Numbered from the stretch's first letter, positions 11,201-23,019 are shown. The stretch is DNA of 64,000 bases from Notospermus geniculatus (GCA_002633025.1 NMRB01000416.1:311560-375559); one strand, 5' to 3'. Notes: generated by a model not told the origin, from the letters alone. Translations and numbers: made by a program.

Positions 11201-13417
11201 TTTTTGCAGCAACACCTGCATAGTAGAGGCCTACATGTACAAGACGACTATTTTTATTCTACATGTATACTTGACAAACATCCTCAGTAACTCTNGTAAA
11301 TATTGCCCATGTTTCAATGGTACCTGGGGCCAGTTGCACAAAAGTTGAAAAGATAAAAGTCAGGGGCCGGTTGCACAAAACTCATGTTGGCGCTAACATG
11401 GTGTTACATGTAGCGCTACATTTGTAACTTTTATGTTAGATGACGTCAAAATCCATTGTCGTTTTACGTCATTTAACATGATGTTAGCGCTAACATCATG
11501 TTAGCGCTAACATGAGTTTTGTGCAACCCAGCCCTGTTAATTTAACTTTTACTGTTAAAGTCCCTAACTTGGTTTTAACTAACATTTTGGGATAAGTTAA
11601 CGCCAAGATAAACTAACAGTGATTTTTAACTTTTGTGCAACCGGCTCCTGGTATGTACATGTATCACATGGAAGCATCAAACTGTTCTTTTATCGGGAAA
11701 ACTTAGTGACCTAATCTTTGAGATACACAAATATTGTCTTACTTTGTTTTCCTTTTCTATATTTTCAACATAAGGAGAGTTCAGGAGCTCATGGTACAAC
11801 TTGGTATAGCGTGGGCAGACACTATCCCTGGTGAGTAGCTGAAGGAGAAAGGCGTGAGAAAAAAAACAAACTTTCGTCTTTGGCAAAACTATCAAATATG
11901 GTAGATATTCTCCAATGTTGACCCAACCAAAACACATGGCCTAAAGGTGACTGTCACCTGGCCCATCTTTTTGCAGCAACACCTGCATAGTAGAGGCCTA
12001 CATGTACAAGACGACTATTTTTATTCTACATGTATACTTGACAAACATCCTCAGTGACTCTTCATCAATTTTCCCCAGTATATAATTGAATGAAAGGTTT
12101 CTTCCAGTTCTTACATGGTCTTCTTCTAGCGGCACTGTGTGCACTGGAATTGGCTGCCACGGTATCGTAGTGTTCCATATATCTACGCCAACAGGTGGAT
12201 ACAGGCCTGACAGGTGACTCTCAGCACTCATAAGGGTCCGATCAACATCTGTACTTCTGATCACAATCTGTCCAATGAGAAGGGAATCAATACATCAAAT
12301 ATATGTGATTGTGACCCTGTCACCACAAAACCAGTGCTAAGTCGCTCTGAAGTTGGTAGATTGAGACCAACGTTTTGTCAATTTCAGAAGGCCTAGCATT
12401 ATTGTCTATCTTTTATAACATCTGAGTGATTACATTTCTTCCTTTATCTCCTGGAGTTAATTTGTTAATTTGATTCACCCTGGTTCATATCTTGTGTGAC
12501 TTAATGCACGTTTTGTTGTTGTGACAGGTCACATATTTAGTTGTAGCTACCGGTAAGTATTATCTAATAATTGCCCACCCCTTGGCATGAATGGAGAATT
12601 CCATGCAAGGAATTCTTTGTTGTAAAACCATAAAGGAGTCAAATGATTGCTAGTTACTCCATGGCAGGATACCAGTACTCCCGAGGAAGTGTTCATGAAC
12701 AGCCAAGCTGTTGGTCAAGATCAATCCAATTGGGCAGTAAATTGGCGAGATCACAGCGATAAGCAATCCCAACGTAATGACTGGACGCGATCAGTACATT
12801 GTACATGTACACGCACTTACATTTTTTCTGTTGTATATCTGCGGTAAAAAGCCATCATAGCGCTTTCGAAAATATTGGCCTAATTTGTGATGTTGCTTCA
12901 TACCAAGCTGAAAAAGATGACAATGACTAAATTCCGGTGGGAGGCAACTGGTAAAATGAAGGAGAACTGGGAAAACAAAGCTTAATCTTCCCTCTTCTGA
13001 ATGCAAAAATTTAAAAAATTTTGATTATGGCTTAGTGACTTTGGTTCGCATTGAACCAAGTAACTTACTGTTGAGAGCTGTCCCAAACCTTTGGGCCACA
13101 GTTTACCATCTTCAATATCTTTATTGTGCGGGTCTTTAGGATATGTTGAGGTCGGAGAGCGATCGCCATGGCGAAATAACTGCAGAAAAAACCATGTCAT
13201 TGTTATTCATGTGACCAGATGATTCCTACTTGACATTGTCATTGTGTTCCCATTCAAAAAAGTTAGTTATACTGACTAATGTTATTACCATACATAAGGG
13301 CAAGCAAAAAAAATTTTTAGTTTATCGTCCGAGTGGTTCTTGAAAGTAGGCAAGGGGGGGGGCACTTTTTATGGTTCCCGATCAATCAGATCGGGAACCA
13401 TATTGTTTTTGGTCGTG

Positions 13418-13462
<45 letters not shown>

Positions 13463-15986
13463 TGTGTGTCCGGTCTGTCACACCTTCATATCTCATCTCC
13501 TTGAACAGCTAGAGCCTTGGAAACAAATCCTACCCCTAGGTTTGTCAACCTGGGCAATCCAATGAGCCAATAATTTTCAATCTCAGATGTCTCCATCATG
13601 ATGTAATCAACATATTATCGGACTTGATATTTTGTCTGTCACGCTTTTATCTGATGGCATAACTCGGCTCCTTCAACACCTACAGCAATGGAAATAAGTT
13701 CTACCCTTAGGTTTTCATACCTTAGGAATTGAATGGGCTGATTACTTTTGATGTGAGATGTTGGGATCATGGTGATATCGATATCACGAATTTGATATTT
13801 TCAGATAACTTGCCATACTGTCAACTGAGCAACATGAAACAAGTCTTAGTTCATGCCTACTTATCCAAGGACTGGACTATGTTGAAATTCTCAGCCTCAA
13901 GTGTCCGGGTGTTCGAAATATCATGAGATTTTGATATATCAAACTTGATAATTTGAAATATCTCTGCCTGTGGTAAAGGTAGAGGCATGATATCACCCAT
14001 ACTTAGGTTATTGAGGATGCCCATTTCGATTATGCAATGACCTTGATGATCAGAGGTCAAGGTCAAGGTCAGAGGTCAAGGTCGAACTTGAAAATTTGAA
14101 ATATCTCTGCCTGTGGTAGTGATAGAGACATGATATCACCCACACTTTAGGTTATTGAGGATGCACATTTCGATTATGCAATGACCTTGATTGTCAGAGG
14201 TCAAGGTCAAGGTCAAACATGAAAAATTGTAATTTCTCTGCCTGTGGTCGAGATAGAGACATGATATCCCCCATACTTAGGTTATTGAGGATGCCCATTT
14301 CGATTATGTAATGACAATGATGATCAGAGGTCAAGGTCAAGGTCAAACTTGATAATTCGAAATTTCTCGGCCTTTGGTAAAGGTAGAGGCATGATATCAC
14401 CCATACCTAGGTTATTGAGGATGCCCATTTCGATTATGCAATGACCTTGATGATCAGAGGTCAAGGTCAAGGTCATACTTTGATAATTTGATATATCTCT
14501 GCCTATGGCAGAGGTGGAAGCATGATATCACCCACTATTAGGTTACTGAGGATGCCCATTTTGATTATGCAATGGCCTTGATGATCAGAGGTCAAGGTCA
14601 AGGTCAAACCTGATGATTTGATTTGAGCACATCAAAATGGCTGCCAGCAGGCTGCCTGTCATGCCTGTAAGGTCCTCTTAACAAGCGGGAACCATCAGAC
14701 ATTTACAATGTCATCTTGTTATTTTTATTTTTTATTTTACTTTGATACAAAGAAATTACAAAATCAACTCTTCCTGAGCATGTTATGTCACCACCCCGAC
14801 CATCTAAAAGACTGGATTTTGTCACAAAAGCACTGAAAATGCATGAAGAGAACGCTTTGGAAACTGTTGTTTACAGATCTACCACTTGGCGGCGCGGTGA
14901 TACGCGGCGCGGCGCGGCGTGAAATTCAGACTGATAAAAAATTAAAATAAATTTGGCACGGCGCCGAAAATTGGCGCGGGCGGAGGATGATAAACTAAAG
15001 ATTTTTTTTGCTTGCCCTAACCAATATTATTGCACTAGTCCACTGACCCTCAGTTGACCCAGATATCTTACTTAATTAGACGTCATTAACAGGTCATTAA
15101 GCCTAGTAGATCTACTTTCATTTGTGACATAATTTCATGTGATTGTTAGAACTAGGCCAATCGCTATCAGTTCATTGGTTTCACTTTTGCACAACAGGCC
15201 TAAACAAACCACGTTACAGGCCTTTACATTTGAGGGGAGCTAAAATGTGCATGCGCCTCACAAACAATAGAAAGTCTATTGTTTGCGAGGCGTATGCACA
15301 TTTTAGCTCCCCTCAAACGGAAAGGCCTCAGGACATTAGGCCGAGCCTCCCTTTTAAAAAAAGGAGGCTCAGCGACTGTACCAGTATGCCACCAGCCACT
15401 GGTGGTGCCGTGAACAATAGGAAAGATATTGACAGGCCTAACAAATACACACAGGCTAGGCCTACGGTATGTCGTACGACTTCAACATGTTCAACCAGGC
15501 TACATTCTACAACGACGAACGTCAATCAATCCTTTCGTCTTTTTTCGAGGAAAAAATTGATGAATTTTCGTGAATTTTGGGAGGCACTGATCCCTTGCTT
15601 ATGCTGATCTGGGATTCTTAATTCGTTTTCCAATGAGGCCCGGGCTTGCAGGCCCTTCAATTCAAAGTGGAGTCTGCCAATGACGTAGGCCTATACTACA
15701 GGCCTAGGCCCTTCAGTGCATTTACACGTGCACGCAGCACGCATTGCAAGCACGTGATGTACTGTCGTCTGTGACCAGACATGTGAAGTGATGTGTTGTC
15801 GTCGATTGTCAGATAAAACGTCATTTTGATTCGGGCCTCAAAGCCGTAAAATCGAGCGATACCTACTGTGTGCACTAATCTTAGAGTATGTGGATATTTT
15901 GGAGGTTGTGCGGTGCCCGTAGAAGAGAGAACGTCGACAAAGGAGAGGAAAATAACGAACGCAGCAGAGACACGTAGCACGTCCAT
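8104..15986 (-). CDS. ACP2-like: Lysosomal-type histidine acid phosphatase (ACP2/ACPP family), complete, 11 exons
   Basis: This is a membrane-anchored phosphomonoesterase of the histidine phosphatase superfamily, expected in lysosomes. Exons from 5' to 3' on the minus strand: 15867-15986, 13069-13179, 12821-12907, 12115-12267, 11743-11838 (also present as 10976-11071), 10330-10419, 9926-10058, 9679-9767, 9258-9432, 8819-8944, 8104-8225. Every junction is GT-AG and the phases agree. With one copy of the repeated exon the protein is 433 aa, close to vertebrate ACP2. It has a hydrophobic signal peptide (about residues 5-26), the catalytic RHGDRSP motif (43-49), a second active-site Arg in RSTD (110), the proton donor in HDST (294-295), several N-glycosylation sequons, a membrane segment (about 395-418), and a 15-residue tail with YRQL (426-429), a YxxL-type sorting signal. 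The start is the ATG directly before the signal peptide; an in-frame ATG 60 bases upstream (16046) would give a less signal-like N-terminus. The donor of exon 9926-10058 could lie 6 bases earlier (one Gly pair fewer). Confidence 0.93.
8290..8675. repeat. Two diverged ~165-bp tandem units in the last intron of the acid phosphatase gene
   Basis: GAGTGGGAAATGGCCC.. at 8325 and AAGTGGGAAATGGCCCGGAC at 8484 begin similar blocks; each runs through GTGCATACC and ends near AAAGTTCC. The open frame 8334-8675 simply follows the repeat. Confidence 0.6.
8968..9086. mobile_element. MITE, TTAAAGGACCAC family, copy 2
   Basis: It lies in an acid phosphatase intron (8945-9257). The ends TTAAAGGACCACGATATGC and GCAATACTGTGGTCCTTTAA match the copy at 5709-5887 and are again bounded by TTAA. 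Confidence 0.75.
10570..10883. mobile_element. Nested inverted-repeat element (GTTGCACAAAAG ends)
   Basis: The outer ends are CCAGTTGCACAAAAGTTG and its near reverse complement AACTTTTGTGCAACCGG. Inside, a second palindrome begins at about 10613 (GGTTGCACAAAACTCATG) and ends at about 10767, built of repeated GTTAGCGCTAAC hexamer pairs. One element appears to sit inside a relative. A second copy of the whole lies at about 11325-11648 within the repeated block. Confidence 0.7.
10976..11071 (-). CDS. Second copy of acid phosphatase exon 5 (probably an assembly duplicate)
   Basis: The 32 codons match 11743-11838, with the same CAG acceptor and GTAAGA donor. Being 96 bases and phase 0, the exon could in principle be spliced in without a frameshift, giving 465 aa. 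It lies in a 0.75-kb block repeated around a single N at 11295. Family members carry this segment once, so it is read as a second haplotype. Confidence 0.7.
13371..14695. mobile_element. Transposon-like element with ATGGTTCCCG ends in intron 1 of the acid phosphatase gene
   Basis: The left end ATGGTTCCCG (13371-13380) is the exact reverse complement of CGGGAACCAT (14686-14695). It contains a local hairpin at the left tip (13373-13399), a (GT)n microsatellite (about 13421-13469) and about five tandem ~133-bp units. No transposase frame is present. Confidence 0.6.
13941..14620. repeat. Minisatellite of about five ~133-bp units, each with tandem AGGTCA
   Basis: The units share GATAATTTGAAATATCTCTG, CATGATATCACCCATACTTA and GGTTATTGAGGATGCCCATT. 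Each ends in AGGTCAAGGTCAAGGTCA, i.e. three AGGTCA hexamers without spacer (near 14050, 14193, 14327, 14457 and 14589). These are nuclear-receptor half-sites; TCAAGGTCA is the extended site of NR5A/ERR-type monomers. Confidence 0.85.
15221..15325. repeat. Long near-perfect hairpin
   Basis: Arms of 50 bases (15221-15270 and 15276-15325) differ at only a few positions and flank a 5-base AAAGT loop. Key blocks are TGAGGGGAGCTAAAATGTGC and its complement GCACATTTTAGCTCCCCTCA. A second small hairpin (GAGCCTCCCTTTT against AAAGGAGGCTC) follows at about 15344-15372. No coding potential. Confidence 0.85.
15867..15986 (-). CDS. ACP2-like: Acid phosphatase exon 1: signal peptide and start of the catalytic domain
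   Basis: Forty codons starting [10 protein letters not shown] and ending TLRLVHT at a GTAGGT donor. The next exon opens with LFRHGDRSP, so the join recreates the beta-strand plus RHG motif that begins the mature enzyme in this family. This join supports exon 1 despite a 2.7-kb intron. Confidence 0.85.
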
Positions 15987-17531
15987 CTTCGGAAGACGCG
16001 CACCAACTTCCAGTGGCGCCTCCAGTGGGAAGGTGATGAACTTCATTGGGTCTTTGTCTTACCGCGATCCACCTAGCGGAAGATCGCTGTACCAATCTAT
16101 GCCTACTTTCTGTTTCCCGCCTCGACCTCCTCTCAGCAGGCGGCAGGCGGATTGGAGGTTGCAGACTCCTCTGCTATCATCAACCAACGATTTTTCGTTA
16201 GCATTGGCCAGAATCAGTATCTCAAAACATCTGGATTTTGAAGTTTTCCGGGGGTTGCGCAGCGCTTCAGAGAAGAAATCACATAGACTATAATGTCAAA
16301 AGCTTCTCGAGGGAGAAGGCCAAAAGCCTCACCATGCTCACCGCTCAAAAATTCTCTGGTGGTTTTTTTTAAGAACTGCCGAAATCGCATATTTTTTTGC
16401 ATTAAAGGGGCCTATGCCAAAATTCGATATTGCTATAACGCTGACCCCCCGCCGCAAAGCCACCAAACTACACCCTTTCTAAATAAGGTCACAGGGTGTT
16501 TTTTTTCTAAAAACACTCGCCGGGTCCTAGTGTGACCCTTATTTTCAACGCTCTCTGGGTCTGTGAATGTCTGCAGTTTCAGGTCTAGAAACTCTGATCA
16601 TCTGCATCCAGGCTGAAAGTGAAAATGGATAGGCCGAGGCCCTATAGTAATACGCACTAGGGAAAGTTACAATCTCTAGTTTTCAATCTGTGCAAACGTA
16701 TTGTAGGCTATCTTTCGTTTTAGAGAGGGAAGGGGTGGTTTCCTTATTTTTTTATCCGTGATATACACGTCCCCGGGTACACGTCCAGCCAGGGCGTACC
16801 CTGTCTCAGTAAATATCAAATAGCGCTGGGGGAATCAGGCCTAGTTCCAGCCCTGAAGTCACCTTGTGAACCCTAGTGTCGCCGCGAGGCTTGTTTTATT
16901 TCTATCCCTTTTCCCACCATGTGGTCTCTTTTCTGCCATTGACACAAAAACGCTTCGAAACGCATTGGCGTTTTTTCAACAAGCTGCGCATCATGAGTGG
17001 AGTCAGGTTCAGCGTCATCGCGGAAAAAAGTCTTATTTTAGACTTCTAAATCTGATCTCATTTTTGTAATCATTTATCATTGATATATTTAAAGCTGCAT
17101 CTCAAGGGGTGAATCCAATTTCAGTGGTATTTATAAACCCTCTTTGTCAGACGAGCGGTGCTGCCTGGGGAAGATTGAAAAGATGTCTCGTCTGTCTGAC
17201 ACAAGTGTCCAATGTCTGCCGCCGTGACGACGCAGTTTGCGCCAGTTCAGTGTTCTTCATGTTCAATGGTAGCTGCACGTCCATGAAAGCCTCGTCTGCC
17301 ACTCGGATCTGGAGGTGGAAATAATGTGAAAGCTCTGATGAAGTTCACGAAGAACGATGGGAGATGGATTGAGATTAGTTCCTTAGACGTCCATCAGATG
17401 TCAGCACCGTTTGTGCGCTCCCGGCCCACGTAGATCCCAACCACGTGGTCTTCTGTCAACCCAATTCACATTGTGGAGAGCGGTTTTTGGTCACTGTTTT
17501 CATTCTGAATGCTTGGCTCCTACCATCCACG
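15987..17531. other. Head-to-head intergenic region between the acid phosphatase and the GPCR array
   Basis: Transcription runs outward on both sides, so both promoters should lie here. I see no clear TATA element or recognisable gene. The upstream flank of GPCR copy 1 is unrelated to those of copies 2-4, which share sequence with each other. Confidence 0.4.
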
Positions 17532-18923
17532 ATGTTAAATCGGAGCCTGGATTCGGAAAACATAACACTGCACTCGGTTCTATGGCACCAGGAGGAGCCG
17601 ACACCGTCAGGCGTGCCACGAGAACGGGAAGTCGAGTTCTCCTTTTATTCCATCCCAACGATTGTTGCAATCGGTTTCCTTGGCAACACTCTCACTGTCT
17701 TGGTAACGATGCAGAAGAAGAATCGCCATCTCCCAGCATCCTCGTATATGGCCGCATTAGCCGTATCCGACAATGTCTCGCTCCTCTCCGCTCATCTGCT
17801 GCTCAACTGGATGATCTATCAATTGAATTTTGGAGCAGGAACTTGGTTTACTGACTCTGTAAGTACGTTTCAATTTAGGCCTTCCCACCAGTAGGCCCAG
17901 GCCTAACGCGACCCGCAACAGAAAACGGAAATACTAAATAGGAAGCTGAACTAAATGGTACGCCGGGTAGGCATTCAGGGTCAGCTGGGAAATTACACTG
18001 AGCTGGAGAATTGCAACTGTAGGCCCTACACATGCCCCATCAATCATTGGGCCCGCCAAGAAAGTGTAGTCTCTATCACTAACAACTATGCCTAAATGCA
18101 GGGTGATACATCCATCATAGGCCATGTTTTTTTTGCATTCGTCGGCCTATAGTATCTTCATTTTAGGCCTAGAGGGTCGTACATTTCTTCAGCACAAGAA
18201 GGCTCGTAATTCATTGTTGTAGCTCACTTTGATTTCTAAATCCAGGTTTGCGGATATCTATTGTTCATCATTTACTGGGCCGGACACGCGGACGGCTGGA
18301 TCATCGTTGCTTTCACCTACGATCGTTACGTTGCTACTAGCGACCCTCTCAACGCCTCCACACGTTGTACCAAAAAGAAAGCAAACATCCTCCTCAGCTT
18401 TATCATCATCGCCACGCTCCTTGCCAACCTGTGCACAGTTTGGCTGGGAGAAGTCTCCATTTTGTCTGCTGATGAACCTTTAATGTGTTTACCCTCCTCC
18501 GGACGGGTCCCTTATTTAGCTGATGTTTACAACTGGGTGGAATTCGTTGTCGGCGCCGTTGGTCCATTCGCCTTTCTCCTGTATTTTAACGCCATGATCA
18601 TCGCCAACGTCCGAAGCACAGTCAAGGACGGACTGAATCGAAATCTCGGAGGAACGAGAAAACACGAGGATAGAGAAAGCACGATTTTAACGCGCATGCT
18701 TCTTCTTGTATCTTTCATGTATATTGTCCTAAATCTTCCTTTTCGTTTATACAGGAATCTTTTCCTGGTAGTAAGTTTTCATGCTCATAATACGAGGTTT
18801 GTTTTCGACGTCGTTCTCAACATTCTTTCCCTGAATTATGGCATCAATTTCTTTTTGTACATACTCGGAGGTGGAAAGAAATTTCGTTCAGATCTCAAAA
18901 GTCTCTTCACGTGCAAAACCTAG
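17532..18923 (+). CDS. Orphan class A (rhodopsin-family) GPCR, array copy 1, intact
   Basis: Exon 1 is 17532-17858 (109 codons, GTAAGT donor) and exon 2 is 18246-18923 (225 codons plus stop, CCAG acceptor); phase 0, 334 aa. The N-terminus has NRS and NIT sequons. TM1 carries GN (N52), TM2 has LAVSD (D80), the intron falls just before the TM3 cysteine (VCGY), TM3 ends in DRY (135-137), the third loop is basic (KDGLNRNLGG, RKHEDRES), and TM7 has NYGINFFLY in place of NPxxY. After TM7 comes a short GGGKKFRSDLKSLFTCKT tail with a possible palmitoylated Cys. The layout resembles invertebrate peptide-receptor-like orphans; the ligand is unknown. The start is the ATG conserved in all four copies; the longer upstream frame (from 17445) is not shared. 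Confidence 0.85.
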
Positions 18924-20258
18924 TGATTTTCCAGCGAAAAATGACGATTTCTGAAATTTTGCGATGGAAAGTCGGTAGGTAAATCTCGTGAGAATGGGAT
19001 ACAAACACTACATGCTAGTAGAAATAAACTATAGGCCTGAACGGAGTAAAGGGAAGGAAGCGCTCACACTGGAAGTCGCGTTGGCACTGCTTTTTAACGG
19101 CCGTTGGCAATATGTCAAATCCAAACCGTCAGTTTTCGGTAGTCATCAGTTTTCGGTAGTCATGAAAACCCCGACACCTTTAAAGATTTAGTTCCAACTG
19201 TCAAACGCGTGACAAAATACCCGAGAGTCCCTCCACTGACCTCGCAATATTCCAGATGGCGCCACAAGTGTTAGAGTACAGAATCCATCCCTCTGACACT
19301 GTCGCCATGTGAAATATGGCAGCATCACTAGCGGCGCTCAATACTCCGCCGTCAATACCACTATCCGTCATTTTGCCATAGTCAATAGTGAGCTTTCGCA
19401 ACCGCCCGGTTAGGCCCTACAACAACGTTTATCTATTGTTCGAGTCAACTCACACAATAGATCCGAACGACAACCACAACTTTCCGATCTCTGATTTTCC
19501 AATGCCATGAGAGAACTATAGGATAGTGATGATAATTTGTTCGAAGTTTTCGGGGTTAGATCCGCCGGGGTCGTGAAAAAGCTTTACAAATACTTGTAAC
19601 TGCAACCCTTTTTCTGCGAAACCCAGGATTTACTCCATCCCCGTTCGTTCTTCCTTCTCTCTTTCTTCCTTCTTTCCTCTCATCGATTGGTGCAAGGCCT
19701 GCGTGTTTGGCAGACTTCCGGTTGCCGGACATTGTTTTTCGACCCTTCAGAGCCAGAGGTGTGTCAATCTGACTACAGTGATGAGATAAAAACAAGTGGC
19801 CGATTGGCACCTCTGCACTGAAGAATGGATGAATGAAACAAACATGAGACTAAAAAGAACCTTTTTTCACGACGTCTGTAATTTAATATGGGACGAAGGA
19901 TACATTTTCTAAGCATCGCTGATGGGTTGAATTACGGCAAAAAAGACTTTCCAGCTCTTGATTGGGAGACATATTTAAACGGTGACATCGTCGGCAAAGG
20001 GCGGGGTACATGGACGTAAGCACTTAACCCGCTACCAAAGCCATTAGTTTAACTTCAGCAGCCGCAGACATCGCTCCAAGGAGAGGCAATACTCTAACCT
20101 TGTCTGGAAGCTCGATAGGTGGAGATGATCACGGGCGTGGGCCTGATGGGCGACAGTCCTCTGCCTAAAAGTGGATGGAAACTACCTCGCAATTCTAGAA
20201 ATGTTTTGGTGAATCTTTTGACTTCAAATGCTACCGATCATCTTTCCCACCATCCACG

Positions 20259-21606
20259 ATGTTAAATCGGAGCCTGGATTCGGAAAACATTACACTGCAC
20301 TCGGTTCTATGGCACCAGGAGGAGCCGTCACCGGCGTCAGGCGTGCCACGAGAACGGGAAGTCGAGTTCTCCTTTTATTCCATCCCAACGATTGTTGCAA
20401 TCGGTTTCCTTGGCAACACTCTCACTGTCTTGGTAACGATATGCAGAAGAAGAATCGCCATCTCCCAGCATCCTCGTATATGGCCGCATTAGCCGTGTCC
20501 GACAATGTCTCGCTTCTCTCCGCCCATCTGCTGCTCAACTTGATGATCTGTCAGTTAAGTTTCGGAGCAGGAACTTGGTTTACTGACTCTGTAAGTATTG
20601 AAGAACGCTTCACTTTCAAACAGACGAAACGTGACCAACTGCAAATAGGCCTAACAAACAGGGCTCGGTTGTTCAGAACAGTTGTCATCTTGACATAGTG
20701 CTATTGGCTTTTCAGTTAAGCCGTTCGCAGTTAACGCCACGTAGAGATAACGTCGAAGTAGCAAAGTGCTTTTGAACAACTCAGCCCGGGCTGAACGTGA
20801 AATGTACGCCAAGCTATGTATCCTGCCAGATTTTTTAGTCGTGCGTTGTTCCACTAGTATACGTTCTTTAGCTGTAAGCCTACGTTATGATCTTCTTCCC
20901 TGTAACTCACTCCAATCTCCAAATCCAGGTTTGTGGATATCTGTTGTTCATCATCTACTTCGCCCGTCACGCGGACGGATGGATCATCGTTGCTTTCACC
21001 TACGATCGTTACGTTGCTACTAGCGACCCTCTCAACGCCTCCACACGTTGTACCAAAAAGAAAGCAAACATTCTCCTCAGCTTTATCATCATCGCCACGA
21101 TTCTTGTCAACCTTTGCACAATCTGGTTGGGATATGTTTCATTTTTGTCTGCCGATGAACCCTTAATGTGTTTACCCTCCTCCGGACGGGTCCCTTATTT
21201 AGCTGATGTTTACAACTGGGTGGAATTCGTTGTCGGCGCCGTTGGTCCGTTTGCCTTTCTCCTGTATTTTAACGCCACGATCATCGCCAACGTCCAAAGC
21301 ACAGTCAAGGACGGACTGAATCGAAATCTCGGAGGAACGAGAAAACACGAGGATAGAGAAAGCACGATTTTAACGCGCATGCTTCTTCTTGTATCTTTCA
21401 TGTATATTGTCCTAAATCTTCCTTTTCGTTTATACAGGAATCTTTTCCTGGTCATACGTTTTCAGACCCACGACACCAGGTTTGTTTTCGACGTCGTCAT
21501 CAACATCCTTTCCCTGAATTATGGCATCAATTTCTTTTTGTACATACTCGGAGGTGGAAAGAAATTTCGTTCAGATCTCAAAAGTCTCTTCACGTGCAAA
21601 ACCTAG
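20259..21606 (+). pseudogene. GPCR array copy 2, frameshifted in the first loop
   Basis: Exon 1 (20259 to 20591, before GTAAGT) aligns with copy 1 but reads GTAACGATATGCAG where copy 1 has GTAACGATGCAG. This 2-base insertion at about 20440 switches frame just after TM1 and leads to a stop by 20492. Exon 2 (20929-21606) is the same length as in copy 1 and fully open. An isolated indel could also be a sequencing error, in which case the copy would encode a close paralogue. Confidence 0.75.
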
Positions 21607-22373
21607 TGATTTTCCAGCGAAAAATGACGATTTCTGAAATTTTGCGATGGAAAGTCGGTAGGTAAATCTCGTGAGAATGGAATACAAACAATGAATCTAT
21701 ATAATAAACGGAGTAAAGGGAAGGAAGCGCTCACACTGGAAGTCCCGTTGGCACTGTTTTTAACGGCCGTTGGCAATATGTCAAATCCAAACCGTCAGTT
21801 TTCGGTAGTCATCAGTTTTCGGTAGTCATGAAAACCCCGACACCTTTAAAGATTTAGTTCCAACTGTCAAACGCATGACAAAATACCCGAGAGTCCCTCC
21901 ATTGACCTCGCAATATTCCAGATGGCGCCACAAGTGTTAGAGTACAGAATCCATTCCTCTGACAGTGTTGTCATGTGAAATATGGCAGCATCACTAGCGG
22001 CGCTCAATACTCCGCCGTCGGCAGTTCCGATGGTAGGCCTTCACTGAGCGGAGCTTACATCGGGGACCCCTGATTCCGGCCCTTTAAGCGAGTACCGTAT
22101 CGCCGTTTCCACGCAGAGAGAACTAGGGTAGTGCTGATGACTTGTTCGAAGTTTCGGGGTTAAATCCGCTGGGGTCGTGAAAAAGTCTTACAAGTACTTG
22201 CAACTGCAACCTTTTTCTGCGAAACCCAGGGTTTCCTCCTTAATCCCCGTTCGTTCGTTCGTTCTTCCTTCTCTCTTTCTTCCTTCTTTCCTCTCATCGA
22301 TTGGTGCAAGGCCTGCGTGTTTGGCAGACTTCCGGTTGCCGGACATTGTTTTCCGACCCTTCAGAGCCAGAGG

Positions 22374-22431
22374 ATATGAAATAGAAATCGGGTTTCTAAG
22401 ATGAAAGACATTGCTTCCTACCAGATTCGAA
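22374..22431 (-). mobile_element. 5'-truncated SINE with 17-bp target-site duplication
   Basis: This 58-bp insert matches the SINE at 6066-6170 from box B onward. It is flanked by CCCTTCAGAGCCAGAGG at 22357-22373 and 22432-22448. Array units 1 and 3 carry the empty site with that phrase once. Confidence 0.85.
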
Positions 22432-23019
22432 CCCTTCAGAGCCAGAGGTGTGTCAATCTGACTACAGTGATGAGATAAAAACAAGTGGCCGATTGGCACC
22501 TCTGCACTGAAGAATGGATGAATGAAACAAACATATCAAGGGTTAAGACAGAACATGAGACTACAAAGAACCTATTTCATAACTTGTGTGACGATGTCTG
22601 TAATTTCATACGGGATGAACGATATACTTTGTAAGCATCGCTGATGGGGTTCAATTACATACGGCAAAAAATGCTTTCCAGCTCTTGATATGGAGACATA
22701 TCAAACAGCGACAAAATATTGGTCGGCAAAGGGCGGGGTACATGGACGTAAGCACTTAACCCGCTACCAAGCCATTAGTTTCACTTCAGCAGCCAGCCGC
22801 AGACATCACTCCAAGTAGAGGCTGGGTCGCCGAGGCAATCGAACCTTCTCTGGAAGCTCGATGGAGCTGACATCACCGGCGTGGACCTGATGGACGAAAT
22901 AGGCCCAGTCCTCTGCCTAAAAGTGGATGCAAAATACCTCGCAATTCACATTTCTATAGAAATGTTTTGGTCGTTCTTTTCACTTCAAATGCTACCGACT
23001 ATCCATCCTACCATCCATG

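Larger units (their letters stand above)
10543..12061. repeat. 0.75-kb direct repeat around a single N (11295)
   Basis: Bases 10543-11294 and 11296-12061 align from end to end with a few substitutions and one small insertion. The single N lies exactly at the junction: the left copy stops mid-sequence at CTCAGTAACTCT and the right copy restarts at GTAAATATTG. This is the pattern left when overlapping allelic contigs are abutted. Confidence 0.85.

Noticed and set aside
13371-13565. Cys/Val-rich open frame
   Set aside because: It is created by the (GT)n microsatellite.
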